DNA of 38,239 nt from Phycisphaeraceae bacterium (GCA_026126345.1 JAHCJH010000013.1:1-38239); one strand, 5' to 3'; counted from the stretch's first letter, positions 26,023 through 36,861 are shown. Translations and numbers: made by a program. The notes: generated by a model not told the origin, from the sequence alone.

Positions 26023-27130
26023 TCCGGCCGGCGCGGCGCACTTCGCGCTCGACGGCCCGCATCACGCGCTCGCGCTGCGCAGCGCTGGGCGCTGAGACGT
26101 TGACGTGTCCCACCTTGCGCCCGGGTCGGGGCTGCTTGTCGTAGAGGTGAACCCGGGCCCCGTCGATCGCGGCCAGGCGCGCCAGGGGCGGCCAGTCGCC
26201 GATGAGATTCACCATGCCGGCGGCGCCGAGCGCACCGGTCGGGCCCAGCGGCAGGCCCAGGATGCCACGCAGGTGGTTCTCGAACTGGCTGCACGCGGCG
26301 CCGTCGATGGTCCAGTGCCCGCTGTTGTGCACGCGCGGCGCCATTTCGTTGGCGAGCAGCGAACCGGCACGCTCGAAGAACTCGATCGCCAGCACGCCCA
26401 CGTACTCGACCTCGGCCAGCACACGCCGGGCGTGGCGCTCGGCCAGACGCTGCAAGGCCGCGGCCCCGCGGCCGGGCAGCGGGGCGCGGCTGGTCCGGAG
26501 GATGCCGGCGGCGTGCACGTTCTCCGTCAGCGGGTAGAACGCGGTGCTGCCGTCGGCCGACCGCACGCCGATCACCGACACTTCGCGGTCGAACCGCACG
26601 AACTGCTCGGCGATCAGGGGAATGCGTCCGGCGCCCAGTTCAGCCGCCGCGGCGGCGGCCTGGCCGGTGGTGCGCACCAACGCCTGGCCCTTGCCGTCGT
26701 AGCCCAAGCGGCGGGTCTTGATCACGGCGGGCAGACCGACGTGGGCCAGCGCCGCAGGAACATCGCCGGGTCCGTCGATGGGCGCGAACCGAGCCGTCGG
26801 GATTCCCAGGCGAGAGAACAGGGTCTTCTCGTTGAGGCGATCCTGCGCCTGGCGCAGCGCCTCAGGGCCCGGGTAGACCTTCAGGGTGCGGCTCAGGCGC
26901 TCGACGAGCGCCGCCGGGACGTTCTCGAACTCGTAGGTCACCAACGACAGCCCGCGCACGAACTCCGACAAGCGACGGGGTCGATCGAAATCGTCCACGA
27001 TCAACTCGCCCACGTGGCGGGCCGGAGCTTCGGCCGACGTGTCCATGAACCGCACGCGCACACCCAGATTGGCCGCGGCCAAACCCAGCATGCGTCCCAG
27101 TTGCCCGCCGCCGAGCACGCCGACGATCAT
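26015..27130 (-). CDS. purK: N5-carboxyaminoimidazole ribonucleotide synthase
   Basis: This 371-residue ATP-grasp enzyme makes N5-CAIR from AIR, bicarbonate and ATP. It starts [19 protein letters not shown], the pre-ATP-grasp nucleotide-like fold. RLGYDGKGQ follows in the ATP-grasp flexible loop, then [20 protein letters not shown] and the catalytic [18 protein letters not shown] segment with [10 protein letters not shown]. All expected motifs are present and the length is normal. Its ATG overlaps the purE stop (ATGA, 27127-27130), so the two consecutive pathway enzymes are translationally coupled. The open frame beyond 27130 is a shadow of purE. Confidence 0.96.
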   Translation of the reverse strand: MIVGVLGGGQLGRMLGLAAANLGVRVRFMDTSAEAPARHVGELIVDDFDRPRRLSEFVRGLSLVTYEFENVPAALVERLSRTLKVYPGPEALRQAQDRLNEKTLFSRLGIPTARFAPIDGPGDVPAALAHVGLPAVIKTRRLGYDGKGQALVRTTGQAAAAAAELGAGRIPLIAEQFVRFDREVSVIGVRSADGSTAFYPLTENVHAAGILRTSRAPLPGRGAAALQRLAERHARRVLAEVEYVGVLAIEFFERAGSLLANEMAPRVHNSGHWTIDGAACSQFENHLRGILGLPLGPTGALGAAGMVNLIGDWPPLARLAAIDGARVHLYDKQPRPGRKVGHVNVSAPSAAQRERVMRAVEREVRRAGRIS

Positions 27131-27756
27131 CGCCGGCCCCCGCGACGGCCCCCGCGACGAATGGCTCGTTGGCGCGCGGGCGGCTCGTCCTTCGGCGCCC
27201 GGTTGCCCATCACCGCCGCGGTCTGGCGCGACCGGAACGAACGCAGGGCGCCCGCGACGGCGGGGCGGAAGCAACCGACGATCGCAGCCGCCAGCAGCGC
27301 CGCGTTGATCGCGCCGGCTCGCCCGATCGCCAGCGTGCCGACCGGAATCCCGGGGGGCATCTGCGCGATCGACAGCAGCGAGTCGATGCCGCGGAGCGCG
27401 GCGCTCTCGATCGGAACGCCCAGCACCGGCAGCGACGTCTTGCTCGCGGTCATCCCCGGCAGGTGGGCGGCGCCGCCCGCGCCGGCGATGATGACTTCCA
27501 GCCCGCGCTCGGCGGCGGATTCCGCGTACCGGAACATCGCGTCGGGCGTGCGGTGCGCCGAGACCACCTGCGCCTCGTAGGGCACGCCCAGTTCGTCGAG
27601 CGTTTCGGCCGCGTGGCGCATCGTCGGCCAATCGCTCTGCGAACCCATGATGATGCCCACCAGCGCGGGCCCGCGCGCCGAACCCCGTCGAACCGGACCG
27701 ACGGACAGACGCCCCCCGCTGTTCCTGCCGCCGCTGGATCGTCGTTTGGCCGCCAT
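27127..27756 (-). CDS. purE: N5-carboxyaminoimidazole ribonucleotide mutase (class I PurE)
   Basis: This 209-residue enzyme converts N5-CAIR to CAIR. Class I signatures are [28 protein letters not shown] with the catalytic His, and [15 protein letters not shown]. The presence of purK confirms class I. Compared with the usual 160-170 residues it carries an Arg/Lys/Gly-rich N-terminus (about 1-30) and a 38-residue basic C-terminus ending [10 protein letters not shown]. The ATG at 27756 is chosen because a TAGAAT hexamer ends 7 nt upstream; an ATG at 27765 would overlap that hexamer, and no Shine-Dalgarno supports either. It diverges from the beta-propeller gene at 27864. Confidence 0.95.
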   Translation of the reverse strand: MAAKRRSSGGRNSGGRLSVGPVRRGSARGPALVGIIMGSQSDWPTMRHAAETLDELGVPYEAQVVSAHRTPDAMFRYAESAAERGLEVIIAGAGGAAHLPGMTASKTSLPVLGVPIESAALRGIDSLLSIAQMPPGIPVGTLAIGRAGAINAALLAAAIVGCFRPAVAGALRSFRSRQTAAVMGNRAPKDEPPARQRAIRRGGRRGGRR

Positions 27757-27763
27757 CGCCGCC

Positions 27764-27769
27764 ATTCTA
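27764..27769 (-). promoter_or_regulatory. Putative -10 of a leaderless purEK promoter (TAGAAT)
   Basis: On the minus strand TAGAAT, matching 5 of 6 bases of the sigma-70 -10, is followed by GGCGGCG and the ATG at 27756. Confidence 0.5.
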
Positions 27770-27852
27770 GAACCGGGCCGACACCGCACGGCTTTGCACA
27801 ATCTTGATCGGCGCACGCGGCGGAAAGGCCCCGCGTCGCGAAGCTCCGGGGC

Positions 27853-27858
27853 TAGTCT
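27853..27858 (+). promoter_or_regulatory. Putative -10 of a leaderless promoter (TAGTCT)
   Basis: TAGTCT is followed by GCGCC and the ATG at 27864. It argues for this start over an in-frame TTG at 27804 that would put 20 hydrophilic residues in front of the signal peptide. No -35 is obvious. Confidence 0.5.
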
Positions 27859-27863
27859 GCGCC

Positions 27864-29463
<1,600 letters not shown>

Positions 29464-29483
<20 letters not shown>

Positions 29484-31173
29484 TCTCGGCCTCGGTCGTC
29501 AGGCCCTTGGCGACCTTTTCGCGGGCGTCGTCAATCATGCTCTTCATGCCCGAGGCGCGGGCGGCCTCGGCGATGGTGACGGCGTCGGCCTGCTGGGCGG
29601 TCAGGCGGCGCAGCGTGTCGTTCATGCGCATGACTTCGAAAACGCCCTGGCGGCCGTAGAAGCCGGTGCCCAGGCAGCGGTCGCAGCGGTCGCCATCGGC
29701 GGCCTTGCCGGAGCCTCTGCAGGTCTGGCACGTGCGGCGGACCAGGCGCTGGGCGATCACCGCCAGCAGCGTGCTGGTGACCAGGTACGGCTCCATGCCG
29801 ATGTCCAGCAGGCGGGCGATCGCGCTGGGGGCGTCGTTGGTGTGGAGCGTGGCGAGCACGAGGTGGCCGGTGAGCGAGGCCTGCATCGCGAGTTCAGCAG
29901 TCTCGCGGTCGCGGATCTCGCCGACGAGAATCACGTCGGGGTCCTGACGCAGCAGCGACCGCAGGCCGGAGGCGAAGGTGACGCCCCGCTTGACGTTGAC
30001 CTGGGTCTGGCTGATGCCGTCGAGGTGGTACTCGACGGGGTCCTCGACGGTCATGACGTTGCGGCTGGTGCGGTCGACCTGGCCGAGCGCGCCGTAGAGC
30101 GTGGTGGTCTTGCCGCTGCCGGTCGGGCCCGTGACCAGGATGATGCCGGTCGGACGGTTGATGAGCTCGACCAGCACGCGCTTGACTTCCTCCGGCATGC
30201 CGATCTGGTCGACCGAGAGCTGGGTCTGGCTCTGGTCGAGCAGTCGCATCACCAGCCGCTCGCCGTACACCGTCGGGACGCACGAGAAGCGGATGTCGAT
30301 CTTGCGGTTGCCGACGCGCACGCTGGTGTGGCCGTCCTGCGGGCTGTGGCGGTTGGCGATGTCCAGCTCGGTCATCACCTTGAGGCGCGAACTGATCGCC
30401 GGCGCCAGGCTCAGCGGCGGGCTGAACGCATCGATGAGCATGCCGTCGATCCGGAACCGGATGACGAGCTTGTTCTCCATGGGGTGGACGTGGATGTCGC
30501 TGGCACGCCGGCGCAGGGCCTCGAACAGGATCATGTTCACCAGGCGGATGACCGGCGTCTGACGGGCCAGTTGCAGCAGGTCGTTGGAGGCCTTGAGGCT
30601 GCCGGCGGCCGACTCGATCGCCCGGTCGTCGAGCGGCATCTCCTCGACGATCTCGGTGACCAGGTCCTGCTTCTGCTCGTACCCGCGGTTGATCAGGTTG
30701 GTCACCGCGGCCCGCGGCGCCAGCACCAGCCGGATGGGCATGCCCAGCCGGTCCTCCACCACGCCGAACACCGCCGGCTGCATCGGCTGGCTCGTCGCCA
30801 CAACCATCACGGCGCCGTCGCTGCTGACGCCGGCGATCTGCTGCTCGCGCGCCGTCGATGCCGGCACGCGCTCGTAGAACAACGCCGCGGAGTCCTGGAG
30901 CTTTGGCTCGGTGGAGAACGGCAGGCCCGTCCGCTGGCTCAGCCGCTCGAGCCCGGCGTGCTCGTCGATGGCCAGCAGGCCGAGCACCACGTCCCACGGT
31001 TCGGTGTCGCTTCCCGGCAGGTCGGGGAACGACTTGATCTGCTCGCCCTTGAGGCCCAGGGGACCGAAGAGCTCCGCCAGCCGTCCGTAATCGCGCACCG
31101 CCGGCGCGGCGGTCGCCGCGTCGATCACCTCGCCACCCCCGCCCGCTCGTTTGGCCAATCCGTTCTTCGCCAC
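29464..31173 (-). CDS. gspE: Second GspE/PilB-type assembly ATPase
   Basis: This 569-residue ATPase has a diverged N-terminal region (about 27-180) without the tandem LG...G..L motifs of a c-di-GMP-binding MshEN domain. The motor region has SDIHVHP (225-231), Walker A GPTGSGKTT (349-357), TVEDPVEYHLDGI (375-387), Walker B DVILVGEIRD (413-422) and TGHLVLATLHTND (435-447). The zinc site CQTC (482-485)/CDRC (497-500) has a short 11-residue spacer. The GTG start at 31173 follows GGAG at 5 nt. It lies 61 bp after the secretin stop on the same strand, so it probably forms a gspD-gspE operon. It is a separate paralogue of the 20992-22839 ATPase, not a recent duplicate. Confidence 0.94.
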
Positions 31174-31234
31174 GGTCGCTCCGGTGCTGCCCGAGGCTCC
31201 GCCGCGGGCGATCCGACTGCCTGACTCTACGCGT

Positions 31235-33865
31235 TCACGGCTCGATCGTGCTGGGGGAAGGGGCCGGCGGCTCGTCCCGAGTGCGGGGCATGGGGTCCGG
31301 GCCGACGATCGGGCGCGGGCGGCCCGCCCGTTCCACCTCGATCATGGCCGGCTCGGGGTCGGGGAGATTCTCGTTGAGCTTCGCCCGCTCCAGCGGGCCC
31401 TTGGTCAGCAGCCGCAGGTCCTCGAAGTTCTGGTCGCGCATGATGCGGGGCGTGAGGAAGACGTAGAGCGTGGTGGTCCGCTTGTTCTTGCGCTCGTCGC
31501 GGAAGAGCTGCCCGATGAACGGGATGTCGCCGATGAGCGGGATCTTGTAGACCGTGGTGCCGATCTGCTCGAACGTCAGGCCGCCGATGACGATCGTGGA
31601 ATCCGAAGGAACGGTCACCGAGTCGCTCTTGACCTTGCTCTCCTGCTTGTTCGCCGGCACGCCTGCGCTCGGCGGGTCGCCCACGAAGCTCGAGAGCTCC
31701 ACCTCGTACTTCAGGCGCAGGTAGTCGCCGCTGCTGATCTGCGGCTTGACCTTCAGCTTGGGGCCGGCGGGCTCGAAGCCGCCGAAGGCGGTCACGGTGC
31801 TGCCGGCGCTGGAGGCCTGGCTGGTCGTGGTCGTCGCCTGCTGGTCGAGGCTGGAGACTTCCGCCTCCTCGTTGTCGTCCACGAGCAACTGGGGCGTCGC
31901 GACGATCCGCGTGTCCACCGTGTTGGCCAGGGCGGTGATGACGATCGGCACCTGGTCGCTCTTGATGATCGCCATGGTGATGCCGCGGAGCGGGTTCACG
32001 CTGGGGTTCGTGAGGATGTTGCCGCCGCTGGGCGTGCTGGTGGGCGAGCCGGGCGGCGCGTTGAAGAGCGTGCGCAGCACGCCGCCGGTCCCGTTGGCGT
32101 TGATGAGCTGGGTTTCGAAGGCCAGGCGGAAGTCGTCCGACGCGGAAATGGCGACGATCTTGGCCTCGATGTAGACCTGCGGCCGGCGCTGATCCAGCCG
32201 TTCGATCAGCCGGGCGAAGGTCGCCTGCAATCGGCGCGGCGCCTTGACCACGATCTGGTTGTTCTCCTTGTTCGCCAGCACGAAGATGTCTTCGGTGGCG
32301 ACGATCTGACCGATCTCGCCCGCCGCCGCCGCCAGTTCGGGCGTGGTCGCGCCCGCAGCGCCCGGCCGACGCTGGTTCGCCGCGGTGCCCTGACGCCCCT
32401 GCTGCCCGCCGGGCAGCAGGGGGCTCGAGCCCCCGCCCGTCACCGTGTTGCTGATGAGCCCGCGGATCAGGTCCGCCGTTTCCTCGGCCTTGGCGTGCTT
32501 GAGCTTGTAGAACTCGTAGACCACCGCCTCGCTCTTGGTGAGTTCCTCGAACTCCTTCTGGAGCTGGTTGACCCGCGCGTGCTGCTCCTCGGTGCCGTAA
32601 TACATGAAGCCCCGCCCCTCGGAATCGAGCACGAACACCGGTCCGCCGGCGATGTCGGCGCTCTGCCCCGGCTGGCCGGGAGGGGTTGGCGGCGTGGGCG
32701 CGCCGGCGGTGTCGCGCTGGCTCTGCAGCGTGATGACGTCGCCCAGGCCCATGCGCTTGCCCTGCTGGGCGAGCTGCAGCGCGGCGCTGCCGACCGGGTA
32801 CCAGCGCGGCACCAGGCCGTTGGGCACATCGACCAGGTCGATCAGCCGGCGGAGCTGCTCGGCCTCCTCCGCCCGACCGCGGAACAACAGCGCGTTGTCC
32901 TGGAAATCGGGGGTGAGCCGGTCGGCAAGGTTGGACAGCGAGCCTGCGGTCGCCAGCGCGCCCGCCTGTGCCGCAGCGGCGGCCGCCGCGGCCGCGGCGG
33001 CGGCGTTCTGATCCGCTCCGGTCGCCCGGACGGCCCGGCCCTGCAGTTCGAGGATTCGTGTCCGGGCGGTGGGCGCGGCGACGTGCTTGATCTTGAACCG
33101 GGTCCACTTGACGGCGGCCTGTTCCTGCCCGATGGCGTTGACAACGTCAACAACGGTCTGGATGCGCCGGGGCGAATCGGTCATGACGATCACGCCCAGA
33201 TCGTCGAGATAGGCGATGGACCCCTGGCCGGGGGCGGGCGGCGCGCCCGGTGCGGCGCCGGAGCTCTTGAGCGCGACGTTGATGGCGTTGGCCATGGACG
33301 ACGGCTTGAGGCCGACTGTGGTGATGATGCGGGTGGTGGAGAAATCGTCCTTGCCCACCTGGCCGATCATCTCGGTGGAAGGACGGACGAAGTAGATGCC
33401 GGTGGACGGATCGCGCGACAGGGTCTGGCCGTTCTGCTCCAGCAGCAGCGACAGGAACCGCAGCAACTGGTCGCGCGGAATCTCCAGCACCGTCGGCAGC
33501 AGGATATCTTTGTCCCCCAGGGCCTTGTCGGTGCCGATGACCTGAATCTTCAGCAGGTCCACCACGGTGTCGAGCAGCAGCTTGACCTTCACCGGCTCGG
33601 GGAAGGGCCCGAAGCGGAAGACGTTCTCATCGGCGGGCGGGGGCGTGCCGGGGGTCGAAGGCTTGCCGGCCGGTCCGGGGCGACCGGAGGCGCCCTTGCC
33701 CTGATCGGCCGGCTTGGCCTGATCGCCGGGCTTCTCCGGCGGCACGGGCCTGAGCAGATCGCCGCTCTTGATGCCGTCGTCGGGCTGTGCGCCCGCCGCG
33801 ACGCTCACGGTCAACCCGGCCACCGCCGCTACCAGCGCCACGCTCCATCCGCTGTGTCCGTTCAT
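31235..33865 (-). CDS. gspD: GspD/PilQ-family secretin
   Basis: This 876-residue outer-membrane secretin begins with a signal peptide (about 1-26, cleavage near VAAGA-QP) and a Pro/Gly/Lys-rich stretch (30-80). N-domains follow (about 85-560) with RIQTVVDVVNAIG and VYEFYKLKHAKAEETADLIR motifs. The secretin barrel domain (about 590-810) contains VPIVITALANTVDTRIVATP, and the family signature DSTIVIGGLTFEQIG...IPLIGDIPFIGQLF spans about 755-788. Two low-complexity loops interrupt the N-domains, including a run of 12 alanines. The Pro-rich tail (840-876) is unusual but is not the pilotin-binding type that I know. GGAGG lies 8 nt before the ATG at 33865. It should be the outer-membrane pore for the machine encoded at 16-25 kb. 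Confidence 0.93.
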   Translation of the reverse strand: MNGHSGWSVALVAAVAGLTVSVAAGAQPDDGIKSGDLLRPVPPEKPGDQAKPADQGKGASGRPGPAGKPSTPGTPPPADENVFRFGPFPEPVKVKLLLDTVVDLLKIQVIGTDKALGDKDILLPTVLEIPRDQLLRFLSLLLEQNGQTLSRDPSTGIYFVRPSTEMIGQVGKDDFSTTRIITTVGLKPSSMANAINVALKSSGAAPGAPPAPGQGSIAYLDDLGVIVMTDSPRRIQTVVDVVNAIGQEQAAVKWTRFKIKHVAAPTARTRILELQGRAVRATGADQNAAAAAAAAAAAAQAGALATAGSLSNLADRLTPDFQDNALLFRGRAEEAEQLRRLIDLVDVPNGLVPRWYPVGSAALQLAQQGKRMGLGDVITLQSQRDTAGAPTPPTPPGQPGQSADIAGGPVFVLDSEGRGFMYYGTEEQHARVNQLQKEFEELTKSEAVVYEFYKLKHAKAEETADLIRGLISNTVTGGGSSPLLPGGQQGRQGTAANQRRPGAAGATTPELAAAAGEIGQIVATEDIFVLANKENNQIVVKAPRRLQATFARLIERLDQRRPQVYIEAKIVAISASDDFRLAFETQLINANGTGGVLRTLFNAPPGSPTSTPSGGNILTNPSVNPLRGITMAIIKSDQVPIVITALANTVDTRIVATPQLLVDDNEEAEVSSLDQQATTTTSQASSAGSTVTAFGGFEPAGPKLKVKPQISSGDYLRLKYEVELSSFVGDPPSAGVPANKQESKVKSDSVTVPSDSTIVIGGLTFEQIGTTVYKIPLIGDIPFIGQLFRDERKNKRTTTLYVFLTPRIMRDQNFEDLRLLTKGPLERAKLNENLPDPEPAMIEVERAGRPRPIVGPDPMPRTRDEPPAPSPSTIEP
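32969..33004 (-). repeat. Run of 12 alanine codons inside the secretin
   Basis: Twelve consecutive GCN codons (GCC, GCG, GCT, GCA mixed) encode a poly-Ala stretch in an N-domain loop, flanked by GADQN and QAGALATAG. The codons are mixed, so it is not a pure trinucleotide microsatellite. Confidence 0.9.
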
Positions 33866-34124
33866 CGCCTGTGCCTCCGTGCCGGTCCCGTGACCGTCGT
33901 TGCGCTGGATCCCCCGATTCGATCACTCCCGTTCGCCCGATCCCGCCTCCGGGCCGCCCGCTCCCGCCCCAGGCGGGGCCCCACTGCCGCCGCCCCGAGG
34001 CCCCCATTATCGGCATCCCGAGGCACGCCGCGGGACGCGCCGGCCAGACACCGGAGTTATACCGTTTCCGCCCGGGTTTCGCCGCATCCGAACCCGCTCT
34101 CCGACCCCAGCAACCGCGCCCCCA
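33866..34124. promoter_or_regulatory. Divergent intergenic region between secretin and cobalamin-binding gene
   Basis: No gene is credible in these 259 bp. Minus-strand -10 candidates for the secretin operon are TATAAC (34056-34061) and GATAAT (34006-34011), neither with a good -35. TTATAC (34057-34062) overlaps the first on the plus strand. GCCCC-AGGC-GGGGC (33966-33979) is a small hairpin that would fall in the secretin leader. Confidence 0.35.
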
Positions 34125-35114
34125 ATGACCGGTACGCCGCCCCGCATCGTGAGCCTGCTGCCTTCGGCGACGGAAATCGTCGCGGCGATCGGCGCTGGGC
34201 CGTGGCTGGTGGGCCGTTCCCACGAGTGCGACCACCCGTCTGGCTTTGACCACGTGCCCGTGCTGACGGCACCGCGTGTCGCGTACACCGCCACGGGCGA
34301 CGCCGCGGCGGTCGATCGGGACGTCCGTGCGGCGTTGGAGCAGGATGCGTCGCTGTACCACCTGGACGCGGACCGCCTGGCGGCTCTTCGACCGGACGTG
34401 ATCATCACCCAGGACCTGTGCCGGGTCTGTTCGATCGATCTGGCGACCGTACGGCGCATCGCGGCGTCGCTTCGACCGACGCCGCGGATCGTTTCGCTGA
34501 ACCCGACGACCCTGGAAGGGGTGCTGGACGACGTGCTGATCGTCGGGCGCGAACTGGGGATGGAGCCGGCGGCGCAGGAGGTGGTGGCGCGGCTCCGGGA
34601 GCGGCTGTACGGTGCGCAGGACTTCGTCAACCCCTACAGCGACGGCCCATCGGTGGCGATGCTGGAGTGGACGGACCCGCTGTTCGTCGGCGGGCATTGG
34701 ACTCCGCAGTTGATCGAGCGGGCCGGCGGACGCAGCCCGCTGAACCCGACCGTTCCGGTTGAGCACGCCGGGGCCGCCAGCGGACCGATCGGCGTCACGC
34801 AGCGCACGGCGGGGCGCTCGCGGCAGGTTGCCTCGGCTGAGTTCATCGCGTCCGCCCCCGAGGCGATCGTCATCGCCCCGTGCGGCCTGACGCTGGAGCA
34901 AACGCGCGCCGAGGCCGCGCGGCTCGCGGGCTTGGCATGGTGGCGAGCGCTGCCGGCGGTGCGACATCGACGGGTGGCGCTCGTGGACGGCAATCAGTTC
35001 TTCAACCGGCCGGGTCCGCGCTTGATCGACGCGTTCGAGTTCCTGGTGGGCTGGCTGAACGATCGGCCGGAGCTGATTCCCCCCGGGTTCTCATGGGAAC
35101 CGATGGCGTCGTGA
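34125..35114 (+). CDS. Cobalamin-binding-protein (BtuF-like) family protein without signal peptide
   Basis: This 329-residue protein has the two-lobe periplasmic-binding fold of the BtuF/FepB type. The N-lobe is RIVSLLPSATEIVAAIGAGP and GRSHECDHP, followed by RPDVIITQDLCRVCSID, a phrase common in proteins annotated as cobalamin-binding. The C-lobe contains VAMLEWTDPLFVGGHWTPQL and RVALVDGNQFFNRPGPRLID. BtuF hands cobalamin to a BtuCD importer, but this protein starts MTGTPPRIVSLLPS with no signal peptide or lipobox, and no BtuC/D is adjacent. It may act in the cytoplasm, or a distal start may be missing; the upstream in-frame codons (33900-34124) are Arg/Pro-rich and not signal-like. The ATG at 34125 has no clear Shine-Dalgarno site. 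Confidence 0.8.
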   Translation: MTGTPPRIVSLLPSATEIVAAIGAGPWLVGRSHECDHPSGFDHVPVLTAPRVAYTATGDAAAVDRDVRAALEQDASLYHLDADRLAALRPDVIITQDLCRVCSIDLATVRRIAASLRPTPRIVSLNPTTLEGVLDDVLIVGRELGMEPAAQEVVARLRERLYGAQDFVNPYSDGPSVAMLEWTDPLFVGGHWTPQLIERAGGRSPLNPTVPVEHAGAASGPIGVTQRTAGRSRQVASAEFIASAPEAIVIAPCGLTLEQTRAEAARLAGLAWWRALPAVRHRRVALVDGNQFFNRPGPRLIDAFEFLVGWLNDRPELIPPGFSWEPMAS

Positions 35115-35132
35115 AGTGATGGTCCGGGACGA

Positions 35133-35930
35133 TCAGGCCGCGGGCACGGCCCGAGGTCGCTCGGCCTTGTGGGCCATGAGCAGGGCGGCGCCGATGATGA
35201 CGCCGAGCATGGAGAAGCCGGCGCCGGGAAGGGTCCAGCCCATGCTGTCGACGGCGTCGGACTTGTACTTGTAGCGCGACGCGTAGAGCTTGGGCATGGC
35301 CCAGAGGGCGGCCTGCCATTCCCAGGAGCGCTCCTCGATGGGCCGCACGTCGGCGGTGCTGTCGGCCTTGAGCGCGGGCAGGTCTCCCTTGCGGTCGCGG
35401 AACTGCATGGTTCGGCGGACCAGCCCCGGCGTGCCGCCCCGGGAGAGCTCGATCAACTCGAACGTCCAGAGCTTGGAGCCCACGAGCGCCGAGGGATCGT
35501 TCTCACGCTCCACGGCCGGGTGCCGCACGACGATGACCAGCCGCACGGCGGGCTTGCCGTCGACCTCGGTCTGCACGCGCCCGGCGACCATGGGCGCGAA
35601 GGCCAGCACGCGCAGGCTCTCCTCGTAGCCGGTGAGGTCCTTGAACTTCTCGATCGGCGGGGCGATGACCGGGACGATGGCCTCGTCGGTCCCGTAGCGG
35701 ATGCGGACGGCGGCCCGGCCGTCGGCGGTCTTCTCGTCGGTGATGGAGACGGGCACGCCGTCGACATCGAACGAGCGGTCGGTGGCGGCCTTGAAGTAGA
35801 ACTGAGGCGGGGGCGAGGCGTCGTGGTAGTCGCGGATGCGCAGCGCCATGGCCACGCCGCTGACGATGAACAGCAGCGCCGAGCCCAGCGTCACCGCCAA
35901 CCCCGCGGTCCCGAGCCGGCTGGATGCCAC
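35133..35930 (-). CDS. Two-helix membrane protein of the cytochrome oxidase cluster, unknown function
   Basis: This 265-residue protein has an N-terminal helix (about 9-31), a soluble region of about 200 residues, and a second helix (about 235-253) before a short basic tail. The soluble part is probably extracytoplasmic. It includes FYFKAATDRSFDVDGVPVSI and the charged segment RTMQFRDRKGDLPALKADST, with no Cys or His pattern that would suggest copper or heme binding. I do not recognise it. Its topology resembles SURF1 (two helices flanking a periplasmic domain), but I see no SURF1 signature. The GTG start at 35930 has GGGAGG 4 nt upstream. It follows the subunit IV gene by 22 bp, so it is probably an accessory or assembly factor. 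Confidence 0.7.
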   Translation of the reverse strand: MASSRLGTAGLAVTLGSALLFIVSGVAMALRIRDYHDASPPPQFYFKAATDRSFDVDGVPVSITDEKTADGRAAVRIRYGTDEAIVPVIAPPIEKFKDLTGYEESLRVLAFAPMVAGRVQTEVDGKPAVRLVIVVRHPAVERENDPSALVGSKLWTFELIELSRGGTPGLVRRTMQFRDRKGDLPALKADSTADVRPIEERSWEWQAALWAMPKLYASRYKYKSDAVDSMGWTLPGAGFSMLGVIIGAALLMAHKAERPRAVPAA

Positions 35931-35952
35931 AGTACCTCCCGCGTTCGCCGCG

Positions 35953-36861
35953 TTACGCGCCGCCCTTGTGATCCGCGCCGCCCGCGGGCTTGGCCGGCTC
36001 GGCGCCGTGACCGCCCGGCTCGCCGTGCCCGGCGGGCGCCAGGCCCGGCATGGTGACGCCCCGCTTGACGCGGCTGCGGTCGGGAGACGACCCGGGGCCG
36101 GGGTTCTCGTGCCAGGCCTTCTCGAAGTGGTGGAGCCACCCGGGCACGGGCTTGCCGGCCTTCTCGAGCGCGGCGGCGCCCTGCAGGAGCTTCTCGGCGT
36201 GGGCCGCGAGCTCCTTCGGCAGCGCCTTGCCTTCCTCGCGCAGTTCCAGGATCTCGTGCATCCGGTGGTCCTGGTACTTGGCGGCGGCCTTGTCGGCGAT
36301 GTCGGTCCCGGCGGCCAGGGCCTCGTCGATGATGCGCTCGACGCGGGCGCGGCTGAAGGCGGCGATGGACTCGTTGGGGTTGAGGGATGTGTCCTTGCCG
36401 TCGCGCTTGGAGATCGGCAGGCCGCCGGTGCCGCCGGCGACGATGGGGTCCATCTTCTCGCGGTAGATGCGGTCGCGGCTGGTGAGGTCGATGGCGGTGA
36501 AGCCCAGGAAGAACGCCAGGACGAAGAGCGTGAAGATGACGACGATGGAGTTCATCGGGTTGTCGTACTTGAGCTGCATGAAGAACATCACGACGATGAT
36601 GCTCTTGATCGTGGCGATGGAGAGCGCCACGGCGACGTTGACCCACTGGGGGATGACGACGTCGAAGGTGTGGGAGATCCACTGCTCGGCCTGGGCGGCG
36701 CCGACGGTCAGCAGGGTGAAGAACATCAGCACGCCCAGGACGCTCAGCAGGACGCGCTTGGGCACGATGACGTGCCCGTGGTGGCCGTGGGAGTAGCTGG
36801 CGCCGGCCGGGTAGAGGTCAACGACGGCGTCGGCGGCGGGCGACTGGTGTGCGTGGGACAT
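35953..36861 (-). CDS. Cytochrome c oxidase subunit IV-like protein with long C-terminal extension
   Basis: The first 125 of 302 residues are a prokaryotic COX4-type subunit: a His-rich N-terminus (SYSHGHHGHVIVPKR) and helices at about 37-56, 74-95 and 103-124, with ATIKSIIVVMFFMQLKYD as the family hallmark. A normal subunit IV ends near residue 110-130. Here a further 175 residues follow, helical and charged (about 155-245, including ARVERIIDEALAAGTDIADK), then a Gly/His/Pro-rich tail. The extension has no recognisable domain. The last helix places it opposite the N-terminus across the membrane. The gene follows ctaE by 78 bp. The ATG at 36861 lacks a strong Shine-Dalgarno site. Confidence 0.82.
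   Translation of the reverse strand: MSHAHQSPAADAVVDLYPAGASYSHGHHGHVIVPKRVLLSVLGVLMFFTLLTVGAAQAEQWISHTFDVVIPQWVNVAVALSIATIKSIIVVMFFMQLKYDNPMNSIVVIFTLFVLAFFLGFTAIDLTSRDRIYREKMDPIVAGGTGGLPISKRDGKDTSLNPNESIAAFSRARVERIIDEALAAGTDIADKAAAKYQDHRMHEILELREEGKALPKELAAHAEKLLQGAAALEKAGKPVPGWLHHFEKAWHENPGPGSSPDRSRVKRGVTMPGLAPAGHGEPGGHGAEPAKPAGGADHKGGA

Noticed and set aside
31235-33865. Low-complexity loops of the secretin as evidence of a frameshift or assembly error
   Set aside because: The frame stays open and domain phrases continue in register on both sides of each loop.
31151-34249. 1032-codon open frame on the plus strand opposite the secretin
   Set aside because: It lies antisense to a well-defined secretin and is dominated by Gly/Arg/Asp/Val without domain phrases, so it is a shadow frame.
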